A stretch of DNA of 64,000 nt from Motiliproteus sp036964625 (GCA_036964625.1 JBALTG010000006.1:1-64000), one strand, 5' to 3'; shown: positions 18,887 through 27,987, counted from the first letter of the stretch. Made by a program: numbers and translations. The notes: a model not told the origin generated them from the sequence alone.

Positions 18887-19759
18887 ATGGATATGCAGAG
18901 CATAAAAACATTTTTAATGCTGGCCGAAGTTAAGCGGTTAGGAGATTGCGCTAAACAGCTTCATCTGACTAAATCTGCGATCAGTATTCGAATCAAACAG
19001 CTGGAAGCCGAGCTCGATCAACAACTCTTTGAGCGCGGTGCCCAAGGCATGACACTGACCGTCCAAGGGCAGCGTTTCTATCGCCATGCCCTCTCTTTGC
19101 AGCGGTGCTGGGAAAATGCCAAACGTGAGATTCGACTCACGGAGCAACCCGGAGGCCTGTTGCGAATTGGAGCCCATCCCGCGCTGGCCGATGATCTATT
19201 ACTGGACTGGGCCGCCAGCCTCAGAACCCTGGATTCAACTCAATCCTTACACCTGATGGCCGACTACTCTGCAGCACTTATCCAGCAGGTATCCTCGGGC
19301 ATCCTGGATATCGCCTTGATCTTGGTTGCGGAAACGGCCCCTGGCCTACTGGTGGAGCGGCTTTTTAACGACCATCTACAGATGGTCTCAACAGATACGG
19401 ACCGACTGGCGCTGGTGAGCCCAGAACGCTATATCTATCTGGACTGGGGCTGGGGATACAACGCCGCCCACGGGGAACGGTTAGCGCAGCTCCAGAGTGC
19501 GCCTGTCACGTCGGGGCTGGCATCCCTGGGTACCCATTGGCTTCAAAGGCAGGGTGGTACCGCGTACCTTCCAGCACGCTTGGTTCAGGAGGCACTAGCA
19601 GAGGGAAGTCTGCGACTAGTGAAGGATGCTCCCCGTTTTGAACGACCTGTTTATGCTACCTATTCTACCGTTCATCCTTTTCCTGGCAAGATAGCCCTGG
19701 CGATGCGAGCCCTTCGCCAAGTCATCGAAAAGGCATATCAACACATACCTGGGACATAA
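18887..19759 (+). CDS. LysR-family transcriptional regulator, divergent from dddD-like gene
   Basis: A 290-residue protein with an N-terminal winged helix-turn-helix (residues 1-60, AKQLHLTKSAISIRIKQLE) and a C-terminal effector-binding region. It is divergent from the CoA-transferase across a 218-bp AT-rich gap, the usual arrangement for a LysR regulator acting on its neighbour. In other marine bacteria a LysR-type DddR controls dddD, so the same role is inferred here. The effector cannot be read from the sequence. Confidence 0.88.
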   Translation: MDMQSIKTFLMLAEVKRLGDCAKQLHLTKSAISIRIKQLEAELDQQLFERGAQGMTLTVQGQRFYRHALSLQRCWENAKREIRLTEQPGGLLRIGAHPALADDLLLDWAASLRTLDSTQSLHLMADYSAALIQQVSSGILDIALILVAETAPGLLVERLFNDHLQMVSTDTDRLALVSPERYIYLDWGWGYNAAHGERLAQLQSAPVTSGLASLGTHWLQRQGGTAYLPARLVQEALAEGSLRLVKDAPRFERPVYATYSTVHPFPGKIALAMRALRQVIEKAYQHIPGT

Positions 19760-19809
19760 CAAGGTCAGCCCTTGCCGCCAATATTGATCAAGTTTGGGAA
19801 GGAACACAT

Positions 19810-19834
19810 AAAAAGGCAGCGCCGGGGCGCTGCC
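19810..19834 (-). terminator. Rho-independent terminator of the carnitine operon
   Basis: On the reverse strand a GGCAGCGCC/GGCGCTGCC stem (19815-19834) is followed by TTTTTA. It lies 53 bp past the stop of the alpha/beta hydrolase and would end the leftward operon. Confidence 0.85.
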
Positions 19835-19886
19835 AACTGAATTACTCCATCAAGGTAATGCGTGCCGTTCAGTGATCAGATGATCG

Positions 19887-20873
19887 TCAAGTTGGATCGA
19901 CATCGGCTAATAGATCACAACAGTCGGCGCGGATCGCATCATAGAAGCGATCGGCCTCCTGCGCGCTGCCCATAGCGCGCAGGCAACCATGTACAAGCCC
20001 TTCACCCAGAGTCAGATCGGCATCTACCCCTGCCAATTTTAACCGCCTGGCGTATTCGAACGCATCGTCTTTAAGGGGGTCGAAGGCCACCGGAAACAAC
20101 CGAGCCGGTGGCAGCCCGGCGAGGCTCTCTGCTTCGAGCGGGACTAGATAGCTTCGCTGTTGTGAATCCATCGACGCCAGGGGCTGCCGACCATAGATGC
20201 GCCAACAGAACTCGATCGCCGCTGCATTGAGCAGCGGTGCGTCCGAGAGATCCCGATGACTGGGCAACGAACCGGGCTGGGCCAATCCCGGGTAGATCAG
20301 CACCTGACCGAGTGCAGGCGCCATCCCTTCATCACGACAGCGCAGGCTTAAGGCTGCTACCAGATTGGCACCGGCGCTGTCCCCCACCAACAGTGGCGAA
20401 GCCCTGTCAGGCGCCTCCTCCAGCATTGTCCGATACACAGCAAACACATCATCCAGCGCTGCCGGGAAGGGGGCCTCGGGCGCTCGCCGGTAATGCACGG
20501 AGATCAGTTCTGATCGACAATCGTGGGCCAGCTTCCCCGCAAAATGATCGTGGCTATCCAGATCGCCCAGATACCATCCTCCCCCGTGGATAAACAGGAT
20601 GCGCCGATCGGGGAGATACCGTTCGGGCCAGTAGCGGCGTACAGCAACCTTGGGCTCCCCCATACCAAGGAGCTCATCCCGGCACCGAAGCCCCGAGGGG
20701 CGATGGACATCGAACAGACGATTCATGGCGGTATAGGCCTCTCGCTGGGCCTCGATCCCGGCTTCGATCACCTCATCGGGGAAGCAGGACTCGGTGGTCT
20801 GCACGAATGAGCGCATCGCTACACTTAAGGGATAAGCTTTTCTCATATCGATCGATTCCAAATCGATGACCAA
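19887..20873 (-). CDS. Alpha/beta hydrolase (HSL-type esterase), possible acylcarnitine hydrolase
   Basis: A 328-residue esterase of the hormone-sensitive-lipase type. HGGGW at 96-100 is the oxyanion-hole motif, GDSAG at 164-168 holds the nucleophilic serine, and a histidine in LVHGCLRAMG near residue 300 completes the triad. No signal peptide, so cytoplasmic. It is the last gene of the leftward run with the ABC importer and carnitine genes. In Pseudomonas a short-chain acylcarnitine hydrolase (HocS) sits beside the cdh genes, so release of carnitine from acylcarnitines is a reasonable inference. A role in DMSP-derived ester metabolism cannot be excluded. Confidence 0.82.
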   Translation of the reverse strand: MVIDLESIDMRKAYPLSVAMRSFVQTTESCFPDEVIEAGIEAQREAYTAMNRLFDVHRPSGLRCRDELLGMGEPKVAVRRYWPERYLPDRRILFIHGGGWYLGDLDSHDHFAGKLAHDCRSELISVHYRRAPEAPFPAALDDVFAVYRTMLEEAPDRASPLLVGDSAGANLVAALSLRCRDEGMAPALGQVLIYPGLAQPGSLPSHRDLSDAPLLNAAAIEFCWRIYGRQPLASMDSQQRSYLVPLEAESLAGLPPARLFPVAFDPLKDDAFEYARRLKLAGVDADLTLGEGLVHGCLRAMGSAQEADRFYDAIRADCCDLLADVDPT

Positions 20874-20900
20874 ACCAATCTACACCCTAGGTCCATGAAA

Positions 20901-20930
20901 GGGTGCCCAGCCACGGACGGCCAGGCACTC
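20901..20930 (-). terminator. Hairpin between ABC substrate-binding gene and hydrolase
   Basis: An interrupted inverted repeat (GTGCC-CA-GCC / GGC-CA-GGCAC, 20903-20928). On the reverse strand it is followed by CCCTTTC. It may act as a weak terminator or mRNA-stabilising stem after the binding-protein gene. Confidence 0.4.
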
Positions 20931-20950
20931 TTTCAACAGATAGGATCAGC

Positions 20951-21958
20951 CTAATCCAACCAGCGCATAACTACCTTCGGATTAGCCTCAACCCAGGCCT
21001 CTGCCATCTCAACGGGATCCTCATGGTCTTGGGCGATCTTGTTGATCCACTTGCTGACATCACCTGCATCCAAACTAACCTTACTCAGGAACTCAGCCAC
21101 CTTGGGCACTCTCTTTTCCAGTGACTTGGAGTAGGCTATATAGACTTCCGTGGTGGGTGCACCACAGGTAATATTGCTGTCTTCAAGCCAGTTTTCGGTA
21201 TCGTTGAATTTGTAGCAACCATCCGGATTGTACTGAGCATGCTGCTTCTTGCTGTCCCCGGCATAACCGGTGAATGTTGGCTCCTCCAGCTTTCTCAGGT
21301 CATAGGCGGAGTGGATCCACTCAGGTGTCCAGTAATAGAACAAAAGCCCCTTTTTTTTGCGGTAGGCCGTTTTAAGTTGAGCCTTGATGATGGAGTCGGA
21401 GACGATTACCGGCGTGAAATATTTGTCAAAACCGTAACCCTTGGCTTTGACTTGATTGATTTTGACACCGGACCAGCCGGGCGCACCGGGCCAATATTCG
21501 CCCTTGCCGTCCCCATCGTTGTCAAACAGCTTGGCGATCTCCGGTTTTGCCAGGTCACTTACGCTTTTCACCCCGTACTGATCCTGAATATAACCGGGAA
21601 TAAAAAAGCCGTCGGTGCCCAGATAAGGCTTTTGGTTAGAACGGATACTCTCCTTCCCACCCTTAGCAATGAATTTAGCCCAGGGTTCGGTTTGTGATGA
21701 GGTCCAGACATCGGGGTGCACATCGATGCTTCCCTTGCCCTTATCCATCGCTGACCAGATTGCCGCCTGATCTGCAGAGATGATTTCGACATTGACGTCC
21801 AGATGCTTCTCCATCAGCACCTTGAGCACGTTTTCAATGGCCAAGGATGCGTCCCAACTGACTTCGCCGATAACCACCGTCTCCTTGGCGGCTACACCTT
21901 GCGACAGGCCCAGCCCTAAGGCGGCAGCTAAACTCACAGTCTTGAACAGGTTTTTCAT
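20951..21958 (-). CDS. Glycine betaine/carnitine-type ABC transporter substrate-binding protein (OpuAC/ProX family)
   Basis: A 335-residue periplasmic binding protein. Residues 1-24 form a signal peptide ending VAAKE. The mature part opens with VVIGEVSWDASLAIENVL, the OpuAC-family start, and has the aromatic-rich ligand region (VHPDVWTSS, YYWTPEWIHSAYDL) expected for quaternary amines. It is downstream of its permease and ATPase genes, separated from them by a hairpin-rich gap. Given cdhA and cdhC upstream, carnitine is the likely ligand (CaiX-like). Betaine or DMSP are alternatives. Confidence 0.87.
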   Translation of the reverse strand: MKNLFKTVSLAAALGLGLSQGVAAKETVVIGEVSWDASLAIENVLKVLMEKHLDVNVEIISADQAAIWSAMDKGKGSIDVHPDVWTSSQTEPWAKFIAKGGKESIRSNQKPYLGTDGFFIPGYIQDQYGVKSVSDLAKPEIAKLFDNDGDGKGEYWPGAPGWSGVKINQVKAKGYGFDKYFTPVIVSDSIIKAQLKTAYRKKKGLLFYYWTPEWIHSAYDLRKLEEPTFTGYAGDSKKQHAQYNPDGCYKFNDTENWLEDSNITCGAPTTEVYIAYSKSLEKRVPKVAEFLSKVSLDAGDVSKWINKIAQDHEDPVEMAEAWVEANPKVVMRWLD

Positions 21959-21984
21959 CGCAGTTTCCTCTTTTTATTATGGAT

Positions 21985-22024
21985 AGCCTTCAAACGAAGG
22001 CACGTGGCGTCAGGTTGACGCCAT
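21985..22024. other. Two adjacent perfect hairpins upstream of the binding-protein gene
   Basis: GCCTTC-aaac-GAAGGC (21986-22001) and TGGCGTCA-ggt-TGACGCCA (22005-22023) lie between the permease stop and the binding-protein start. Without a T run they look like processing or stabilising stems, which often raise binding-protein expression over the membrane genes. Confidence 0.5.
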
Positions 22025-22080
22025 GGGTTCTTTACACGTGTTTTTTTGTGCGTTGTGAATTTTCGTCAAGCGTTTTGTTA

Positions 22081-23415
22081 TCAGGATCGTTTATGGCGCC
22101 CCTGAATAATCCGGTCCAGAATCATGGCGCAGAGCACGATGGCGAGTCCCGCCAGCAGACCTTTGCCAGCTTCCAGGTGTTGCAGTGAAAAGAGTACGTC
22201 ATAGCCCAGGCCACCGGCGCCGATCAGGGCCGCGACGACCACCATTGACAGGCTCATCATGATGCTCTGGTTGATGCCCGCCATGATCGAGGGTATTGCG
22301 AGGGGAAGCTGTGCTTTGAACAGGATCTGCCGGGGGCTGGCGCCGAAGGCCAGCATCGCCTCGATCACCGAGGGGCTCACTTGTTGGATACCCAGGGTGG
22401 TCAGGCGAATCATCGGCGGCATGGCGAATACCACGGTGGCCAGTACCGCTGGCGGCTTGCCGACGGAGAAGAACGCGATCGCCGGGATCAGGTAGACAAA
22501 GCTCGGCATGGTCTGCATCAGATCCAGAACCGGATTCAATATCGCATTGAAACGCGGATTTCTGGCGGCAAAAACTCCCAAAGGCGCACCGATCATCAGG
22601 CAGATAAAGACCGAGGCACCGACCAGCGCCATGGTGCTCATGGCCTTATCCCAGAAACCGAAGAAGCCGAGGTAGGACAATGCTAAGGCGGTAAAGAGCA
22701 CTACCCGCCAGCCCGCCGCTTTCCAGGCCAGCAGTATCAGCAGTAATGCCATGACCGGCCAGGGAGTGCCGATAAACAACAGCTCCAGGAAGTCCAGCAT
22801 CCCTCGGATTGCCCAGGTGATGGAGTCGAAGAGACCCTCGAAGGTGATCGTTAGCCAGTCAACCGCAGCGTCGATCCCATGCGCGGTATTGGAGGCGATC
22901 TTGCGTGACGTGGGAAAGGTCTCCACGAAACTAACCACGTTGGGTGCGCTGAAGCGATAGATGGTCAGCGGGTAGGTCGCCAACATCAGCAGGGTGCCGA
23001 TACCGATGCGCCGCGGGCTGGTGCCGCACTGCTGATTGGGGTTAATGCGCCACTGGTTAAAATAGTGATGGTAAAGACGGTTGGCTACGCAGCCACCGAC
23101 ACTGCGGAACATCAACAGCAGGCCGACCCCCAAGGCGAGGCTGGCTTCGGGATAGAGTTCAGCGCCCCAAAGGCTGCGGGCGATAATCACCAGCGCCGCG
23201 ACATCCGTGACAGCCAGCAGCCAGAACAGGACCCAGACATTACGACTAGCGGCCCAGAGTGGGCCGAACAGTACCGCCGCCAGGTTCAGACTGTACTTCT
23301 TCCCCTGGGCGATCAGTTCAAACTGGTGCAGATAATAGTCGGTGGAGCTAACCAGAAAATTCTTCAGTTGCTCTGTCTCACGGTTATCTAACGGTTGGCT
23401 TAGCGTATTATTCAT
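22081..23415 (-). CDS. ABC transporter permease (ProW/OpuAB family) with N-terminal extension
   Basis: Membrane subunit of the betaine/carnitine importer, 444 residues. The C-terminal part (about 230-444) is a standard binding-protein-dependent permease with the EAA-type loop (EAMLAFGASPRQILFKAQLPLA). The first 140 residues look like a DUF2628-type segment with hydrophobic stretches (AAVLFGPLWAASRNVWVLF), not usual in ProW. Start chosen at ATG 23415, which overlaps the ATPase stop by 8 bp; the longer frame to 23466 lies inside the ATPase gene. Confidence 0.88.
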   Translation of the reverse strand: MNNTLSQPLDNRETEQLKNFLVSSTDYYLHQFELIAQGKKYSLNLAAVLFGPLWAASRNVWVLFWLLAVTDVAALVIIARSLWGAELYPEASLALGVGLLLMFRSVGGCVANRLYHHYFNQWRINPNQQCGTSPRRIGIGTLLMLATYPLTIYRFSAPNVVSFVETFPTSRKIASNTAHGIDAAVDWLTITFEGLFDSITWAIRGMLDFLELLFIGTPWPVMALLLILLAWKAAGWRVVLFTALALSYLGFFGFWDKAMSTMALVGASVFICLMIGAPLGVFAARNPRFNAILNPVLDLMQTMPSFVYLIPAIAFFSVGKPPAVLATVVFAMPPMIRLTTLGIQQVSPSVIEAMLAFGASPRQILFKAQLPLAIPSIMAGINQSIMMSLSMVVVAALIGAGGLGYDVLFSLQHLEAGKGLLAGLAIVLCAMILDRIIQGRHKRS

Positions 23416-24484
23416 CGTCCCCTCCCCCTTGAATGCCGCGCAGTAATAGACGTTTAGTGACGACACCTACCGCGATGCCATCATCCAGCACCACGATCGG
23501 CTCATCATGGTCAACCGCCAGATTGATTAGATGATCCAGATCCGCATCTTGAGATGCGGTGGGGCAGCGGCTGATATCCAGATCATGCGCTTTGAGGTAG
23601 TCCTGCAGCGGCTGCATCACCGTATGGGCGAACACGAGCTTCAGCCGGGAGATATTCTTTACAAATTCAGCCACATAATCGTTGGCGGGCGCGGTGATAA
23701 TCTCTTCCGGGGTACCGATCTGGACGATCTCACCGTCTTTCATGATCGCGATGCGATGGCCGATGCGGATCGCTTCATCCAGATCATGGGTGATAAACAG
23801 GGTGGTTTTCTTCATCGAACGGGACAGCTCCAGGAACTGGTCCTGCAGCTGGCGACGGATCAATGGGTCTAAGGCACTGAAGGGTTCGTCCATTAACAGA
23901 ATCGCCGGATCGGCCGCCATGGCGCGTGCCAAGCCGACACGTTGCTGCATCCCACCGGAAAGCTCTGCGGGTAGTCGATCGCCCCAGCCGTTCAATTGCA
24001 CCAAGGCCAGTTTCTGTTCGGCGATCTTGAGGCGATGTTGTTCATCGACGTCACGTAGTTCAAGGCTGAGTGCCACATTTTCCCGTACGGTACGGTGGGG
24101 CAGCAGGGCGGTATGCTGGAACACCATGCCGATCTTCTCTGCCCGGATTTGGCGCAGTTGTTCGGCATTCAGCGCATTGATATCCTCATCGCCGATGAGG
24201 ATATCTCCGGCAGTGGGTTCAATCAGGCGATTAATGTGGCGTACCAGCGTCGATTTGCCACTGCCTGACAGGCCCATGATGCAGAAAATTTCACCTTCGT
24301 CGGCGTGGAAGGAGGCGTCGGCTACGCCGACGACGCAATCGTATTCGTCGTGTACCTGCTCCTTACTCAGGCCGCGCGTTTTCACAGCTTCGAGGGCTTC
24401 ATCGGCGCGTTTGCCGAAAATCTTCCAGACATTGCGACATTCGATCGCGGGTCTGGCGGTTGTCTGTCTCATCATTTGGCTCAC
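23408..24484 (-). CDS. ABC transporter ATP-binding protein (ProV/OpuAA family)
   Basis: A 358-residue ATPase with Walker A GLSGSGKST at about residue 71, signature LSGGMQQRVGLARA, Walker B ILLMDEPFSALD and the switch histidine in LFITHDLDEA. The C-terminal 80 residues resemble a reduced CBS-like regulatory tail (EPIVVLDDGIAVGVVTKRLL), as in osmolyte importers. It is translationally coupled to the permease. It lies directly downstream of cdhA, so uptake and catabolism are probably co-transcribed. Confidence 0.93.
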   Translation of the reverse strand: MSQMMRQTTARPAIECRNVWKIFGKRADEALEAVKTRGLSKEQVHDEYDCVVGVADASFHADEGEIFCIMGLSGSGKSTLVRHINRLIEPTAGDILIGDEDINALNAEQLRQIRAEKIGMVFQHTALLPHRTVRENVALSLELRDVDEQHRLKIAEQKLALVQLNGWGDRLPAELSGGMQQRVGLARAMAADPAILLMDEPFSALDPLIRRQLQDQFLELSRSMKKTTLFITHDLDEAIRIGHRIAIMKDGEIVQIGTPEEIITAPANDYVAEFVKNISRLKLVFAHTVMQPLQDYLKAHDLDISRCPTASQDADLDHLINLAVDHDEPIVVLDDGIAVGVVTKRLLLRGIQGGGDDE

Positions 24485-24611
24485 CTGTTAAAACCGATCG
24501 ACCCAATCATAGGGCCGACGATTTATATTATTATTTTGACGGTTTACCGCCGGTTTTGCGGCGGCAATGCAGCCAAGACTCCGCCCTAGGCGGATAGGAC
24601 TGAGCCGTATG

Positions 24612-25580
24612 TTAGCGCGTGATACCTTTCTCTTCACGGTATTCTTTTAAGGTTGCCATGATACGGATTAAACAGTCGTCGCGCTCTAGAATCAGGTCAT
24701 TAATAGAGGCGCCATTGGCCTGGTTTAGGCAACCCGCGACCATGTCGTCTTTCAACTGTTGGGTCAGTTTGGGCGCCTGTAGACGGGTCCAGGGCTCTTC
24801 CAGCGAATCTTCAAAGTGATCCAGCAGGTGGGCCATGCCGCCCTGACCACCACCCAGGTGAAAGGTCAGGCAGTGGCCCATGATGGCCCAGCGCATACCG
24901 GGGCCGTAGGCGATCGCCTTATCGATATCCTCAACGGAGCATTCGTTGTTAGCAACCATGTGCAGGGCTTCACGCCAAAGCGCTTCCTGGAGGCGATTGC
25001 CGATAAACCCAGGGAGCTCCTTGTTCATTTTGGCGACTTTTTTCTCGATCGCTTCGTAAAATTCGGCGGTCCAGTCGACGACCTCCTGGCTGGTGCGCTC
25101 GCCGCCACAGACCTCGCAGAAGGGCATCAGGTAGGGCGGATTGAAGGGGTGGCCCACAACGAATCGGTCAGCTTGATGCTGCAGATCTACCGCCATGTCC
25201 GACATCGCAAAACCGGAGGTGCTGGAGATGATGACGACGTCTGGTGGAGTGATGCGGTCTAACTCGGCGAACAGGGCGCGTTTGGCCTCCAGGTTTTCCG
25301 GGGTGCTTTCCTGAATGACTTCGACGCTGTTGACCAGCTCTTCCAGGCTGGCGGCGAAACGCAAGCGTTGCGGGCTGGCACCTTCGCGCAGCCCCAGCTT
25401 TACCAGGGTCGGCCAGATGTGGTCGACCATCGCCAACAGCTTTTCACGGGCGTTGGGGCCCGGGTCGTAGGCGACAACATCCATGCCCATGCGCAGGAAG
25501 TGCAGCGCCCAGGCACCACCGATGACACCGGTACCCAGTACGCCGGCTTTGGTTACTTGATTAGGGTTAGGTCGGCTCAT
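24612..25580 (-). CDS. cdhA: L-carnitine dehydrogenase
   Basis: NAD-dependent oxidation of L-carnitine to 3-dehydrocarnitine. The 322-residue product has a 3-hydroxyacyl-CoA-dehydrogenase fold with GVLGTGVIGGAWALHFL at the N-terminus, the STSGFAMSDMA segment and GHPFNPPYLMPFCEV holding the catalytic histidine. Size matches characterised carnitine dehydrogenases of about 321 residues. Start chosen at ATG 25580, with AGAGGAC 7 bases upstream; a longer frame overlaps cdhC. It directly follows cdhC, the next enzyme of the pathway. Confidence 0.9.
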   Translation of the reverse strand: MSRPNPNQVTKAGVLGTGVIGGAWALHFLRMGMDVVAYDPGPNAREKLLAMVDHIWPTLVKLGLREGASPQRLRFAASLEELVNSVEVIQESTPENLEAKRALFAELDRITPPDVVIISSTSGFAMSDMAVDLQHQADRFVVGHPFNPPYLMPFCEVCGGERTSQEVVDWTAEFYEAIEKKVAKMNKELPGFIGNRLQEALWREALHMVANNECSVEDIDKAIAYGPGMRWAIMGHCLTFHLGGGQGGMAHLLDHFEDSLEEPWTRLQAPKLTQQLKDDMVAGCLNQANGASINDLILERDDCLIRIMATLKEYREEKGITR

Positions 25581-25596
25581 GATCTGTCCTCTGCTG

Positions 25597-26487
25597 TTAC
25601 TGAGTGCCACGAAGGCGTAGTTTGTTACGGGCTTCGGTGGGGCTCAGAATCCGACCTCCCATGTTTTCGATGATGTTGACCGAGCGCTCGACCAGCTGGC
25701 CGTTGCTGGCTAATTCGCCTTTGCCCAGATAGAGGTTGTCTTCCAGGCCGACGCGAGCATGACCACCGAGCAGCGCCGACTGAGCGACCCATGGCAGCTG
25801 GTTTCGACCCAGGGCGAAAGCGGTCCAGTTAGTCCCCGTGGGCAGCATATCCACCATGCCCTTCAATAGGCTCAATTCTGGTGGCGCGCCCCAGGGAATG
25901 CCCTGACAAAGCTGGAACATGGCGTTGTCATCCAGTAACCCTTCTTTCATCATCTGCAGTGCAAACCAGAGGTTACCGGTGTCGAAGATCTCCAGTTCAA
26001 CGGTAACGTCCAGCTGTTTGATGCGAGCAGCCCCCAGGCGCAGCATCTCCGGGGTGGATACATACACCAGGTTGCTGTCGCCGAAGTTGAGTGAGCCGCA
26101 ATCCAGCGTACAGATCTCTGGTTTCAGCTCTTCGATGTGAATCAGACGTTCGCTGGCACCGACCAGGTCGGTCTCTTCAGTAAAGGCCGTCGGGTTCGCG
26201 TCTGAACCGATATACAAGTCACCGCCCATACCGGCGGTCAGGTTGATGATGATGTCGCAATCAGAAGCACGCAGTCGCTCGCAGACCTCGGCGTAGAGAT
26301 CTACCCGGCGCGAGCCCTGGGTGGTGTCAGGATCGCGAACATGGATATGGGCGATGGCTGCACCGGCATTCCAGGCTTGGATTGCCGCGTTGGCGATCTC
26401 TTCGGGGGTTACCGGAACATGGGGATTACGGCTGGCCGTATCGGCAGCACCGTTGACGGCGCAGGTGATGATTACATCGTGATTCAT
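25597..26487 (-). CDS. cdhC: 3-Dehydrocarnitine cleavage enzyme (BKACE/DUF849 family)
   Basis: A 296-residue beta-keto acid cleavage enzyme that joins 3-dehydrocarnitine with acetyl-CoA to give betainyl-CoA and acetoacetate. Zinc-binding histidines are in AIAHIHVRDPDT near residue 45. TAGMGGDLYIGSDANPT and GHARVGLEDNLYLGKGE are also family hallmarks. Placement next to carnitine dehydrogenase and a hotdog thioesterase supports the carnitine role over the lysine-degradation member Kce. Confidence 0.9.
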   Translation of the reverse strand: MNHDVIITCAVNGAADTASRNPHVPVTPEEIANAAIQAWNAGAAIAHIHVRDPDTTQGSRRVDLYAEVCERLRASDCDIIINLTAGMGGDLYIGSDANPTAFTEETDLVGASERLIHIEELKPEICTLDCGSLNFGDSNLVYVSTPEMLRLGAARIKQLDVTVELEIFDTGNLWFALQMMKEGLLDDNAMFQLCQGIPWGAPPELSLLKGMVDMLPTGTNWTAFALGRNQLPWVAQSALLGGHARVGLEDNLYLGKGELASNGQLVERSVNIIENMGGRILSPTEARNKLRLRGTQ

Positions 26488-26729
26488 AGTGTTGGTGTCT
26501 CTTATTATTTGGCTTAATCACCTCAGCGGGCGGGACCCTTTGAGAGTTCGCTCGGTTGCTGGATTGCTATTCAATTTACACCTCCTAATAGGATCTATTT
26601 GACAGAAAACGAACAGTTGTTGTCTAAAGGCGAATGTAATACCGAGCTGTCGCAAATCTAGAGGAGCAGTCACAACAGGATAAGGTTCAGTACTGGCGGG
26701 TCTGTTTATTATTGAAGGTGTGATGCTGA

Positions 26730-26969
26730 CGTAACCTCAATCCGACAGAGATCTGCCGCCTGACCCTCTTCGATAAACATGAACGCATCACCCTGAAAGG
26801 CATGGACCGAATGAACGTCAATATCGATAGCCATCTAGGGTGGCATATCGACAATTCACAGGCTCCTAGCAGTCTGTCGGACTTGACTGATCGTAGCGAG
26901 GGGAAGTCCGATTTGAGACAGTTTTCGAACTCTTTTGAGGCTAATAGTGGTTCTATTAAACGAAAATGA
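26730..26969 (+). pseudogene. Unidentified coding remnant running into a palindromic repeat
   Basis: Upstream of cdhC, a forward frame without its start reads RNLNPTEICRLTLFDKHE and continues through GMDRMNVNIDSHLGWHID into the repeat at 26866, staying open until TGA at 26969. I could not identify the family. It may be the 3' end of a lost gene whose C-terminus was replaced by the repeat. The rest of the gap 26488-26729 holds the cdhC promoter region and no recognisable gene. Confidence 0.3.
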
Positions 26970-27034
26970 GGGTGAAAAATGGCCAAAGTCGGCTTTCCCG
27001 CAGTAGATCTGCGTTAAGTCCGACAGGCTGCTAG
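26866..27034 (-). mobile_element. MITE-like palindromic-ended repeat, copy 1
   Basis: A 169-bp element bounded by CTAGCAGTCTGTCGGACTT and the inverse of CTAGCAGCCTGTCGGACTT. Its interior matches, in reverse orientation, the copies at 46919 and 56373, including the core AATAGAACCACTATT and the following GAGTTCGAAAACTGTCTCAA. It encodes no transposase. Its right end supplies the TAG stop of the neighbouring regulator gene. Confidence 0.85.
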
Positions 27035-27987
27035 CGTTCCTTGCTCGGGTTTTTGCTGAAATAGCGCTGGTAACAACGGCTGAAGTGGGCCAGGGAAGCG
27101 AAGCCACAGGCGACCGAGATGCTGGTGATACTATCGGTGGTTTGTTGCAGCATCCAGCGGGCCTGGTCGAGACGGATGTTGCGATAAAAGGTGCTGGGTG
27201 TTGTCTGCAGATAGTGTTTAAACAGGCGCTCCAGCTCGCGGTCAGAGATCCCCAGATGTTCAGCCAGTTCCGGAATGCTGAGGGGCTCCTCGATATTGCG
27301 TTCCATCAACATAACGGCGTCCACGAGGTGTGGATTACGGCTTTCGAGACGCTTCTGCAAAGAGGTGCGTTGAGAGTCCGTATGAGCGCGTTTATGGGTA
27401 GAGATCAGCTCGTCGGCCACAGCGGTGGACAGGCCGCTGCCATGCTGGGTGCTGATCAGGTGCAGCATCATATCCAGGCCGGAAAGGGCGCCGGGGCAGG
27501 AGAAGCGTTTGCGATCCACCACGAGCAGCTCTTGCACCAGTTGTAGTTTGGGATAGTGTTGTGCGGTGCTTTGCAGACGCTCCCAGTGGATGGTGGTGCG
27601 GTAGCCATCAAGCACACCCGCCGCCGCCGTGATGAAAGCGGCGGTATCCTGGCTGCCGATATCAGCGCCATGATTGGCCTGTTGGCGGATAAAACCAAGC
27701 AGGGCCGGCGTGATTCGTTCATGGGGGTTATCCCCGGCACAAATAATCAGGGTTTCGCAATTAGCTACCTCACGAATACTGGCGTTGCACATGATCTCGA
27801 TGTCGTCGCTGCTGCGGAGCAGGCCGCCCTGTTCCGATATCAATTGCCACAGATACAGTTCGCGATTACTGGTTCGATTGGCGTGACGGAGTGGGGCAAG
27901 CATCGAGGTGAGGCCGAACAGGGAGAACCCTGGCACTAACAGAAAGCTGATTTTTTGGGGGTAATTGAGCGGCCTATCTCCAAACAT
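27031..27987 (-). CDS. cdhR: GlxA/CdhR-type AraC-family regulator of carnitine genes
   Basis: A 318-residue regulator with an N-terminal DJ-1/GATase1-like domain (KISFLLVPGFSLFGLTSML) and a C-terminal AraC helix-turn-helix pair (LAEHLGISDRELERLFKHYL, SISVACGFASLAHFSRCYQR). This build is that of CdhR and other quaternary-amine regulators, and the neighbours are carnitine genes. Start chosen at ATG 27987; a TTG at 28005 is possible. The last codons run NPSKER and the TAG stop is the CTAG terminus of the adjacent repeat, so the native C-terminus may have been trimmed. Confidence 0.87.
   Translation of the reverse strand: MFGDRPLNYPQKISFLLVPGFSLFGLTSMLAPLRHANRTSNRELYLWQLISEQGGLLRSSDDIEIMCNASIREVANCETLIICAGDNPHERITPALLGFIRQQANHGADIGSQDTAAFITAAAGVLDGYRTTIHWERLQSTAQHYPKLQLVQELLVVDRKRFSCPGALSGLDMMLHLISTQHGSGLSTAVADELISTHKRAHTDSQRTSLQKRLESRNPHLVDAVMLMERNIEEPLSIPELAEHLGISDRELERLFKHYLQTTPSTFYRNIRLDQARWMLQQTTDSITSISVACGFASLAHFSRCYQRYFSKNPSKER

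Noticed and set aside
23682..24491. 269-codon forward frame
   Set aside because: Antisense shadow of the ABC ATPase gene, whose motifs are complete on the reverse strand.
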